The position numbers and the translations under genes were made by a program. The notes under the pieces were generated by a model that had not been told where the DNA came from, did not search any database, and saw only the letters and a list, made by a program, of their open reading frames with translations. Below, in pieces: positions 52,019 to 60,616 of a stretch of 64,000 nucleotides of DNA; positions within the stretch are counted from its first letter, which is position 1, and each line of letters begins with the position of its first letter. Origin of the DNA: Nibricoccus aquaticus (GTDB lineage Bacteria; Verrucomicrobiota; Verrucomicrobiia; Opitutales; Opitutaceae); NCBI RefSeq assembly GCF_002310495.1, contig NZ_CP023344.1:1116001-1180000 (forward strand). The letters are read 5' to 3'.

Positions 52019-55000
52019 ATGAACTACCACAGTCCAGTTCGAGCCACCGCCACTAACCGGCCCCGCTCAGTCACCGCCCGCAAACTGGCGATGCTGCTGG
52101 CGGCCATGGCTGCATCGTCGCAGCTGGCCCCCACTCCAGTCGTCGCCCAAGCCGCCGCCACCGGCTCCATCCAAGGCCGTGTCATGAATGCGGCCAACGG
52201 CATGTACCTGAATAACGCGCGCGTTACCGTTGAAGGCACATCGATCGAAACCTTCACCAATGAATTCGGCGACTTCAGCCTGAATGACATTCCCGCAGGC
52301 CAGGTCACCATTCGCACCTCCTACACCGGTCAGGAGCCACAGGTCACAAAAGTCACCGTCGAAGCAGGAAAGACCGCCACCCAGAACATCTCTTTTAACG
52401 CCGAACAATCTACGACCGGCGAAGACGGCACCATCGTCCTGAACGAGTTCGTCGTCGCCTCCGACCGTTTCAAAAACGCGCAAGAACTCGCCACCAACGA
52501 AGAGCGGTACTCCACCAACATCAAAAACGTAGTCTCCACCGATTCCCTCGGCTTCGTCCCAGGCGGTAATGTCGGTGAATTCGTCAAATACCTCCCCGGC
52601 GTACAGGTCGGCTACGGCGGCAGCACCACCGTCAACCCTTCCACCGCCTCCAGCATCGAAGTCCGCGGCTTCGGCTCCGATCAGACCACCATCCTCATCG
52701 ATGGCTTGCCTGTATCCTCTGCTAACGCCGGCGGTCTAACGCGTGAGACCGGTCTCGACACCCTCTCAATCAACAACGCCTCCCGCATCGAAGTCATCAA
52801 GGTGGCCACCCCCGATATGCCTGCGGAAGCGGCCGGCGGCACGATCAACCTCATCACCAAATCCGCCTTCGAGTACGCCAAGCCTACCACCACGGTCTCG
52901 CTCTACCTGACCGCCAACAGCGAGGACCTCAAGTTCAGCAAACAACAAGGCCCGACCGACGAGAAGAGCTACCACATCCTCCCCAGTGCCCGCGTCTCGG
53001 TTGCGATCCCCTTGAGTGAAAAACTCGGCCTCACCGTCTCCCTGTCCTCAGACAACCAATACGCCCCCACCAACACCGTAGCGGCCGATTGGACCCGCAT
53101 TCCGACCTTTTTCGACAATACCGCTCTCGGCGGTCAGACCGGCACCCCGGTCACCAACGCCAAAGGTGAGTCAGCTAGCCTCGCCAATCCCTACCTCGGT
53201 AAAACTACCACCTCCGAGTACGCCTGGGCCGACTATCGCCTATCCGGCAACATCAAGCTCGATTGGAAGCCCTTCACCGGCCTGATCATCAATACCAACA
53301 TCAACTACTCGAGCTACGAGGGCTACAGCACCCGCCGCGCCCTCGAGGTCAGCGCCAGCAGCCCGATGGACTGGGGCCCTGACTACACCGTCGGCCGCCT
53401 CGCCTCGGTCACGAACGGCACCACCACCACCTACCGGGGCCCCGGCAACACCGCCCGCATGACCGTCGAAGGCTTCGACAAAATTGGCGACACCATCGCG
53501 GCGTACCTGAAGTTCCGCTACAACAAAGGCCCCTTCTCCCTCGACGGCCAGGCCAGCACCTCGATCTCCAATCTCGACTACGTGGACATCGACAACGGCC
53601 ACTTCTCGCAAATCGAGATGAACCTCCGTGATGTCGGTCAGGTCCGCTTCGACGGCATCAACAACGGCGTGCCCGCTCTGACCACCATCACCAAATTCGA
53701 TGGCTCCACCGTCGATCACACCAGCATCTCGTCTTGGACCAATGCCACCGTGGACGCCGGTATCCTGGATAATCACTCCCAAGGCACCCGCGATCTCTAC
53801 AACATTAACCTCCGCTACCAGCTCGATTTCCTCCCATTCGATCTCGCCGTCAAAACCGGCTTCAGCCGTGATGAACGTAAGGACGATCAATGGGGTCGTG
53901 GCGGCGCCAAGTACCGCTACGTCGGCCCCAACGGACTCGACACCAACGGCAACGGTACGCCCGCCTTGACCGCTGAGCAGCTCCTCGATCCCAACGGTCG
54001 CCGCTCCCCCGGCTACGGCCTCCCCGCTCAGGAATGGTCCAGCGTTTATACCCTCCATAAACTCTACGCCGATAACCCTTCGTGGTTCAGCGATACCGCC
54101 ACCATCGGCCTCCAAGCCTCCAACCTGCGCGCCCAACTCACCAATACGAAACACATCAAGGAGACCAACGACGCCTACTACGCGATGGCGGAATCCAAGC
54201 TCTTCGACAACCGCCTCAATATCACCGTCGGCGGCCGTCAGACGAACCGCAAGCGCGTCGCCAATCAGTCCGTCGTCGATACCAAGTGGAACTACGTCAA
54301 AAATCCAGACGGCAGCGTGTACACCGACGCCACCTTCCGCGAAGGCGTCAAAATCGACTACTCCAACGCCCGTGAGTACGACCCGAACCTTCCCAACTCT
54401 ACCACTTACACCACGATCAACGATTTCAACTACACCGACCCCGCCTATGGCCTTTTGGCTAAATTCGCCGCCGTTGGAGCCATCCATCCAGGTCACGTCC
54501 TCTACGGTCCCAACAACACCACCGGCAATCCCACCCAGGCCAACACCAGCAACAACCTCGAAGCTGTTCGCCTCGCCTACGGTACCAAACCCATCATCGC
54601 CGAAGCCAAAGACCCCGTCGTCCCCCAGGTTCAGCTCTCCTATCGCGTCACTGACTCTCTAACTGCGAAGATGGCTTGGAGCCGGGAAGTCGCTCTCCCC
54701 CGCCTCGAATCCAGCGTCGGCGGCATCCTGACCAATACCTTCAGCATTAACGAATTCGTTGACCCGGTTGAAATCGCTCAAAACTCAGGCGCTGACGGCC
54801 GTATCACGATGTCCAACGCCGGCCTCGATCCTCAGACCACCCAGTCTTGGAACTTCGAGCTCGGTTACTACTTCAGCAAGGGCGGTAAGATCTCCGTCAG
54901 CTATTACTACAAAGAGATCGAGAACGTCTGGGAAGCCATCGTCGTGCCTCCCTCCGACGCCTCCTATGCTCTCCTGCTGAACTCCATCGGCCTGGACCCC

Positions 55001-55555
55001 GCGCTCTACCCGAACTACGTCGTCTCCTCCACGATCAACGGCTCCAGGAACTCCACCAACACCGGCTACGAAATCGACATCCGCCAGAACCTCGAATTCC
55101 TCGGCCGCTACGGACGCTACTTCAACATATTCGCCAACTACAGCCACAAGGACACCAAGCGCAGCGCCCCCTCGAACAGCGTCGTCCAGATCTTGGCGGA
55201 CTCCGCTGACGACACCTACAACGGCGGCATCACCTTCGCGACGAGCCGGTTTCAACTCGCTCTCCGCGGTAACTACATCGCCGAAAATCTCCAGCGCACC
55301 ACCAGCAGCATCGTGTTTAACGGAGTCCCTGTGGCCGCCTACGATTATACCCCCGAAGAGTTCCGCGTAAACGTCCAGGCCGACTACACCATCAGCAAGC
55401 GTTACAGCTTCTTCCTCTCGGCTAACAACGTGCTCAACAGCGACCGCAAGGTTCAGTACCGCGACGCCGCTTACATCACCCCCGACTACGCCTCGACCCG
55501 CAACCTCACCACGTTCGGCGTCACGATCACCACCGGCATCAACGCCAAATTCTGA
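52019..55555 (+). CDS. TonB-dependent receptor with N-terminal carboxypeptidase-regulatory-like domain
   Basis: A 1178-residue outer-membrane receptor. After a signal sequence (about residues 22-44, MLLAAMAASSQ...VVAQ) comes a CarboxypepD_reg-like sandwich (about 48-130; GSIQGRVMNAANGMYLNNARVTVEG), a plug domain (about 145-290; VKYLPGVQVGYGG, SIEVRGFGSDQTTILIDG) and a long barrel ending at F1178. It is divergent from the Gfo/Idh-GPH-GH106 cluster and shares its operators, so it likely imports the rhamnose-containing pectin fragment handled there. No SusD homologue is present. A terminator hairpin follows. Confidence 0.93.
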   Translation: MNYHSPVRATATNRPRSVTARKLAMLLAAMAASSQLAPTPVVAQAAATGSIQGRVMNAANGMYLNNARVTVEGTSIETFTNEFGDFSLNDIPAGQVTIRTSYTGQEPQVTKVTVEAGKTATQNISFNAEQSTTGEDGTIVLNEFVVASDRFKNAQELATNEERYSTNIKNVVSTDSLGFVPGGNVGEFVKYLPGVQVGYGGSTTVNPSTASSIEVRGFGSDQTTILIDGLPVSSANAGGLTRETGLDTLSINNASRIEVIKVATPDMPAEAAGGTINLITKSAFEYAKPTTTVSLYLTANSEDLKFSKQQGPTDEKSYHILPSARVSVAIPLSEKLGLTVSLSSDNQYAPTNTVAADWTRIPTFFDNTALGGQTGTPVTNAKGESASLANPYLGKTTTSEYAWADYRLSGNIKLDWKPFTGLIINTNINYSSYEGYSTRRALEVSASSPMDWGPDYTVGRLASVTNGTTTTYRGPGNTARMTVEGFDKIGDTIAAYLKFRYNKGPFSLDGQASTSISNLDYVDIDNGHFSQIEMNLRDVGQVRFDGINNGVPALTTITKFDGSTVDHTSISSWTNATVDAGILDNHSQGTRDLYNINLRYQLDFLPFDLAVKTGFSRDERKDDQWGRGGAKYRYVGPNGLDTNGNGTPALTAEQLLDPNGRRSPGYGLPAQEWSSVYTLHKLYADNPSWFSDTATIGLQASNLRAQLTNTKHIKETNDAYYAMAESKLFDNRLNITVGGRQTNRKRVANQSVVDTKWNYVKNPDGSVYTDATFREGVKIDYSNAREYDPNLPNSTTYTTINDFNYTDPAYGLLAKFAAVGAIHPGHVLYGPNNTTGNPTQANTSNNLEAVRLAYGTKPIIAEAKDPVVPQVQLSYRVTDSLTAKMAWSREVALPRLESSVGGILTNTFSINEFVDPVEIAQNSGADGRITMSNAGLDPQTTQSWNFELGYYFSKGGKISVSYYYKEIENVWEAIVVPPSDASYALLLNSIGLDPALYPNYVVSSTINGSRNSTNTGYEIDIRQNLEFLGRYGRYFNIFANYSHKDTKRSAPSNSVVQILADSADDTYNGGITFATSRFQLALRGNYIAENLQRTTSSIVFNGVPVAAYDYTPEEFRVNVQADYTISKRYSFFLSANNVLNSDRKVQYRDAAYITPDYASTRNLTTFGVTITTGINAKF

Positions 55556-55582
55556 TCCCACGGCAAAGTCCCGCTCCCTCCC

Positions 55583-55609
55583 AAGGCCCGACCTCACCAG
55601 TCGGGCCTT
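55583..55609 (+). terminator. Terminator hairpin after TonB receptor 2
   Basis: AAGGCCCGAC (55583-55592) pairs perfectly with GTCGGGCCTT (55600-55609) around a 7-base loop, 28 bases after the stop. The trailing T tract is weak (GTCATT). Confidence 0.65.
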
Positions 55610-55665
55610 GTCATTGAATCATCCCGCGGCTCGCGTCTGCCACCGCCCGCCACGCTCCCCCACGA

Positions 55666-58011
55666 ATGACGAAGGCCACCCACACCGCCACCTCCCCACG
55701 CCTGTTCGCTTGGCTTGCGCCCCTGGTCCTGATCGCAGCGATCACCTTCGCCTACCACGACACGCTCTCCGTCCCGTTCCTCTTCGACGACACCGCCTCA
55801 ATCCAGCAAAACCTCACCCTCGACAGCCTCTGGCAATCCCTCCGCCCACCCGCCGACAGCGGCGTCACCGTTAGCGGCAGGCCTCTGCTCAACCTCTCCT
55901 TCGCACTCAGCGATCGCCTCGGCGCAGGCACCCTCGCGGGCCATCACCTCGTCAACATCGCCATCCACGCCGCCAACGCCTGCCTCCTGTACGCACTGGT
56001 TCTTGGCACCCTCCAGCTGTCCTCAGTCTCCCGATACGCCCCCAGATTCCCCCATGCCCACTCGCTAGCGATCGCCCTTCTCTGGTCGCTCCACCCGCTG
56101 CAAACCGAGTCCGTCACCTACCTCGTCCAACGCGCCGAATCCCTCGCCGCCTTTTTCTACCTCCTCACCCTTTACCTGTTCCTGCGCTCGCAAACCACCC
56201 CGCCCCATCGCTCGCGATTCCTACTCATCGCCACCGTCACCGCCTGCGCCCTCGGCATGGCCGCCAAGGAGGTCATGGTCTCCGCTCCGCTCCTGGTCCT
56301 CCTCTACGACCGCGCCTTCCTCAGCCGCGACCTGCCGTCCGCGTGGAAAACCAAAAAACACTTCTACCTCGCCCTGTTTTCCACCTGGGCCGTCCTCATC
56401 CTCTGCATCATCCAGAGCGGCTCCCGCGGAAACACCGCCGGCTTCCACGCCGGCACCAGCTGGATCGACTATATCTACACTCAGGCCTTCGCGATCACCC
56501 ACTACCTGCGCCTCGCCTTCTGGCCCTCCCCCATCGTGTTCGATTACGGCCGCGAACTCATCACTTCCTTCAACTCCATCGCCTGGCCCGCCGCTCTGCT
56601 GATCGTGGCCATCGCGTGGATCTTCAAACGCTGGTGGCACAACCGTCCCTCCGGTTTCCTCGGCGTTCTTTTCCTCGCCGTCCTCGCCCCCACCACCCTC
56701 GTCCCCGTCGCCACCCAGACCATCGCCGAACACCGCACTTACCTGGCCCTCGCCCCGCTCTTCGCGGGCACCGTACTCCTGTTCGCCCGCCTCCTCGGTG
56801 AAAAAGCCGCCTGCTTCCTCACCGCCGCTCTCTCCCTCACCCTCGTATTCATCACCCTCGACCGCAACCGCGACTACCACTCCGTCGAATCCATCTGGTC
56901 CGACACCCTCGCCAAACGCCCCACCAACGACCGCGCCTGGCACTCCATGGGCTACGTTTACCTCGAAAAAAATCTCCCCGACGAGGCCAAGAATTCCTTC
57001 CGCCAGGCCATGCAGCTCCACAGCGATCCGGTCAACATCATGGGCTACGCTCACGCCCTCACCAAATCCGGTGACACAGGCGAAGCCGACGAGGCCATCT
57101 ACCTCTACCGCACCGCCCTCGCTGCCGTCCCCAGCACCTACACCGACGTTTACGAAAGCATGTCCAACCTCGGCCTGCTCCTCGGTCAGAAAGGCGAATA
57201 CGACGAAGCCCTCCGCTGGCTCAACAACGCCATCGCGCTCGCCCCCCGCAAAACCGGCGCACCCTACAACCTCGGCTCCCTCTATTTCTCCCTCGGCCGC
57301 TACGAAGAAGCCACCGCCCCGCTCCGCCTCGCCCTCTCTGATCCTAAACAAGGCGACGCCGCCAGCGACCTCCTCGTCCGCGCACTCCTCAGCCTCGGCA
57401 AAACCAGCGACGCCCTCGCCCTCGCCGAAAAACAAACCGCCGCCCACCCGGACTCCCTCCTCCTCCGCCTCTCCCACGCCCAAGCCCTCGCCGCCTCCGG
57501 CAGACTCGACGCCGCCCTCGCCGAATACCAAGCCATCCTCGCCCAGGCCCCCGCCTTCCCCTCCGCACGCACCCAGCTCGGTATCCTTTTTTTCGCCACA
57601 CGCCGCCTCCCCGATGCCCGCCGCGAGCTCGCCCTCGCCGTCACCCAAAACCCCCGCGACGCCGCCGCTCAATCCACGCTCGCCGAAGTCCTCCTCAAAT
57701 CCGGCGAGCCCGACGAGGCCGTCCCCCACTTCGAAGCCGCCCTCCAGCTCGCCCCCGCCGACCGCAAATCCCGCTACCTCCTCGCCAACACTCTCCTCCA
57801 GCTCGGCGATCTCGACGACGCCATCCCTCACTACCAGCGCCTCATTCAGGAAAAATCCCCGCCCCTCGCCGAAATCCACAACCAGCTCGCCATCGCCTAC
57901 GCCCAAAAAAACGACTTCGCCCAAGCCCGCGCCCACTTCTCCGAATGCCTCCGCCTCGATCCTAAACACACCGGCGCTTCAGAAAACCTACGCCGCCTCC
58001 CCGCACCATAA
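55666..58011 (+). CDS. TMTC-like membrane protein with TPR repeats
   Basis: A 781-residue protein. About ten to eleven membrane segments occupy residues 15-405, with GT-C-type features: an early loop acidic pair FLFDD (about 42-46), GRPLLNLSFALSDRL, HLVNIAIHAANACLLYAL and LLWSLHPLQTESVTYLVQRAESLAA. These match the TMTC/GT-C group, in which eukaryotic members are O-mannosyltransferases. Residues about 415-780 form around ten TPR units (AWHSMGYVYLEKNLPDEAKNSF and following). Bacterial homologues are mostly uncharacterised; lipid-linked sugar transfer to exported proteins is possible. It lies between the receptor and the pectate lyase gene but may not belong to the pectin system. Confidence 0.8.
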   Translation: MTKATHTATSPRLFAWLAPLVLIAAITFAYHDTLSVPFLFDDTASIQQNLTLDSLWQSLRPPADSGVTVSGRPLLNLSFALSDRLGAGTLAGHHLVNIAIHAANACLLYALVLGTLQLSSVSRYAPRFPHAHSLAIALLWSLHPLQTESVTYLVQRAESLAAFFYLLTLYLFLRSQTTPPHRSRFLLIATVTACALGMAAKEVMVSAPLLVLLYDRAFLSRDLPSAWKTKKHFYLALFSTWAVLILCIIQSGSRGNTAGFHAGTSWIDYIYTQAFAITHYLRLAFWPSPIVFDYGRELITSFNSIAWPAALLIVAIAWIFKRWWHNRPSGFLGVLFLAVLAPTTLVPVATQTIAEHRTYLALAPLFAGTVLLFARLLGEKAACFLTAALSLTLVFITLDRNRDYHSVESIWSDTLAKRPTNDRAWHSMGYVYLEKNLPDEAKNSFRQAMQLHSDPVNIMGYAHALTKSGDTGEADEAIYLYRTALAAVPSTYTDVYESMSNLGLLLGQKGEYDEALRWLNNAIALAPRKTGAPYNLGSLYFSLGRYEEATAPLRLALSDPKQGDAASDLLVRALLSLGKTSDALALAEKQTAAHPDSLLLRLSHAQALAASGRLDAALAEYQAILAQAPAFPSARTQLGILFFATRRLPDARRELALAVTQNPRDAAAQSTLAEVLLKSGEPDEAVPHFEAALQLAPADRKSRYLLANTLLQLGDLDDAIPHYQRLIQEKSPPLAEIHNQLAIAYAQKNDFAQARAHFSECLRLDPKHTGASENLRRLPAP

Positions 58012-58088
58012 TGTTCCGATAAGCTCCCCCGCGCTACCCTCCGCCCATCCACCCGCTTTGCGCGCCTCCGGATTACTCCGCCTCCTCC

Positions 58089-60590
58089 ATGCATCTCCCC
58101 CGCTCACTCGCCTTCGGCCTTACTCTCTCCGCGCTGCTTTCCTCCGCCTCCGCGCAATCCGCCACTCCGCTCAAAGTCGACTTCAGCATCCCCGGTCGCA
58201 GCGACGCCATCGCCCCTCACTTCAACCAATGGCCCGTTAAAAACGGCGCCTCCGACGAGAAAGAAATCGCCGGCCTCTCCTTCAAGCTCACCCACCGCGG
58301 CCCCGGCAAAGGCATCGCCACCACGTGGTGGAAATTCGGCGCCCTCGAAGGCTCCCGCATGGCCGTGGACGGCGTCACTCTCGACAACGGCGACACTACC
58401 TCCGTCCTCGAACTCCGCATGCGCGGCCTCACTCCCGGCCCTCACACCCTCGTCACCTATCACAACATCTCCGAAGACGACTCCAAAAATCCCTACGGCA
58501 AAATCGACATCGCCATCAACGGCACCGCGCAAATCTCCGGCCTCACCCCGTCCCGCCGCGCCACCGACGAAACCGCCGCCTTCGCCTACCTCACCTTCAA
58601 CGCCACCGCCGGCCAGGAGGTCGTCATCGCCTTCACGCCTTCGCCCGCCTCCGCCGACCCTTCCGCAAAACGCCGCAACATCATCCTCAACGGCTTCGAG
58701 CTCGACGCCTCCAGCCCCGCCCTCCGCGCCCGCCAGCCTTCCCCCGCTCACGGCGACTACCACACCGACGCCGACACCGCCCCGCTTTCACTCACCTGGG
58801 TTCCCGCCGCTTCTGCGGTCACTCATCACGTTTACCTCGGCACCAGCCTCGAAGCCGTCGCCAACGCCACCCCGCAATCCCCCGAATACCGCGGCCCCGT
58901 TTCCAAGCCTGCCTTCTCCCCTGGCGCACTCAGTCCGCTCGTCCGCCACTTCTGGCGTATCGACGAAGTCGATGCCGCTGGTCTTGTCACTCGCGGTGAG
59001 GTCTGGTCCTTCCAACCCCGCCGCGTCGCCTTCCCCGGAGCCGAGGGCTACGGTCGCTTCGCCCTCGGCGGACGTGGCGGTCGCGTCATCGAGGTCACCA
59101 ACCTCAACGACTCCGGCCCCGGCTCCCTCCGCGCCGCCGTCGAGGCCGACGGCCCCCGCACCGTCGTCTTCACCGTCTCCGGCCTCATCACCCTCGAGAG
59201 CAAACTCCCCGTCCGGAATCCGTTCATCACCATCGCCGGTCAGACCGCCCCCGGCAAAGGCATCACCATCCGCAAATATAACCTCGGCCTCCTCGGCGCC
59301 CACGACTCCATCATCCGCCACCTCCGCGTCCGCCCCGGCAACATCGCCGGCGTCACCCTCGACGGCATGGGCATGGCCGGCACCGACCACGCCATCTTCG
59401 ATCACTGCTCCATCAGCTGGACCATCGACGAATCCTTCAGCTCCCGCGGCGCGAAAAATATCACACTCCAGCGCACCCTCATCTCCGAAGCCCTCAACGC
59501 CGCCGGCCACAAAAATTACGAAGCGGGCAAACCCCATGGCTTCGCGGCCTCCATCGGCGGTGACATCGGTTCCTTCCACCACAATCTTCTCGCCCATAAC
59601 TACGGCCGCAATTGGTCCCTCGCTGGCGGTCTCGGTGCAGGCGGCGCCTTCACTGGCCGCCTCGATATCACCAACAACGTAGTGTACAACTGGGGACGCC
59701 GCGCCACGGACGGCGGCGCTCACGAGGTCAACTTCGTCAACAATTACTACAAGCCCGGCGCGGCCACCACGATGTTCTACGCCCTCAACGCCCAGTACGG
59801 CGGCTTCCCCGGCACCCAGCGCTACTACTTCGCCGGAAACGTCATGCCCGGCAAATTCGACGAGAAATCACAGAAGAAGGGCCGCATGGTCAGCACCGAG
59901 CTCGGCGCCAAAATGCCCACCTACGAGGTTTACGTGGACCAGCCTTTCTTCCCGTCGCACGTCACCACCCAGTCCGCCCGCCACGCCTATAAAGTCGTCC
60001 TCTCCGATGTCGGCGCCAACGCCCCCGCCCTCGATAATCACGACACCCGCATGATCTCCGAGACGCTCGCCGGCACCTACTCCTTCAAAGGCTCGAAGAC
60101 CGGCCTCCCCGGTATGCCCGACACCCAGGTCGACTCCGGCGGCTGGGAAGCTCTTCCCGAGATCCGCCGCGACGCTTCGTGGGACACCGACCACGACGGC
60201 CTCCCCGACTGGTGGGAAAAACTCCACGGCTCCAACCCCGCGTCTCCGGCCAATGACTACAGCGACTCAAACGCCGACCGCGACGCCAACGGCTTCACCG
60301 ATCTCGAAGACTACCTCGCCTGGATGGCCACGCCCCGCACCTCGATCCCCGCCGGCCAGCCGACCGAGCTCCCGTTCTCCATCCTCTCCAACCTCACCGC
60401 CGGCTTCACCGACAAGCCCGTCTTCACCGTCGCCTCTGCCAAAAATGGCGAACTCGTCATTCTCCCCGACGGCAAAGCCGCCCGCTTCACGCCCGCCCCC
60501 GGCTTCACCGGACTCGCCTCCTTCACTTTCACTGTCACCGATGCCGAGGGCGACTCGCTCACGCGCACCGTGAATCTTCTCGTGCAATAA
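58089..60590 (+). CDS. PL1-family pectate lyase, multidomain
   Basis: An 833-residue secreted lyase. Signal peptide about 1-22 (SSASAQ). N-terminal sandwich about 28-215; Fn3-like domain about 220-315 (LSLTWVPAASAVTHHVYLGTS...FWRIDEVDA). The right-handed beta-helix (about 317-640) opens with VAFPGAEGYGRFALGGRGG and holds the PL1 strands GPGSLRAAVEADGPRTVVFTVSG, HDSIIRHLRVRPGN and GTDHAIFDHCSISW. Then a calcium-binding DTDHDGLPDWWEKLHGSNP segment (about 698-716) and a C-terminal cadherin-like domain (about 765-833). It cleaves polygalacturonan by beta-elimination with calcium. GH95 follows after 26 bases. Confidence 0.9.
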   Translation: MHLPRSLAFGLTLSALLSSASAQSATPLKVDFSIPGRSDAIAPHFNQWPVKNGASDEKEIAGLSFKLTHRGPGKGIATTWWKFGALEGSRMAVDGVTLDNGDTTSVLELRMRGLTPGPHTLVTYHNISEDDSKNPYGKIDIAINGTAQISGLTPSRRATDETAAFAYLTFNATAGQEVVIAFTPSPASADPSAKRRNIILNGFELDASSPALRARQPSPAHGDYHTDADTAPLSLTWVPAASAVTHHVYLGTSLEAVANATPQSPEYRGPVSKPAFSPGALSPLVRHFWRIDEVDAAGLVTRGEVWSFQPRRVAFPGAEGYGRFALGGRGGRVIEVTNLNDSGPGSLRAAVEADGPRTVVFTVSGLITLESKLPVRNPFITIAGQTAPGKGITIRKYNLGLLGAHDSIIRHLRVRPGNIAGVTLDGMGMAGTDHAIFDHCSISWTIDESFSSRGAKNITLQRTLISEALNAAGHKNYEAGKPHGFAASIGGDIGSFHHNLLAHNYGRNWSLAGGLGAGGAFTGRLDITNNVVYNWGRRATDGGAHEVNFVNNYYKPGAATTMFYALNAQYGGFPGTQRYYFAGNVMPGKFDEKSQKKGRMVSTELGAKMPTYEVYVDQPFFPSHVTTQSARHAYKVVLSDVGANAPALDNHDTRMISETLAGTYSFKGSKTGLPGMPDTQVDSGGWEALPEIRRDASWDTDHDGLPDWWEKLHGSNPASPANDYSDSNADRDANGFTDLEDYLAWMATPRTSIPAGQPTELPFSILSNLTAGFTDKPVFTVASAKNGELVILPDGKAARFTPAPGFTGLASFTFTVTDAEGDSLTRTVNLLVQ

Positions 60591-60616
60591 ATCTCCCGCT
60601 CCGGCGTTAACCACCC

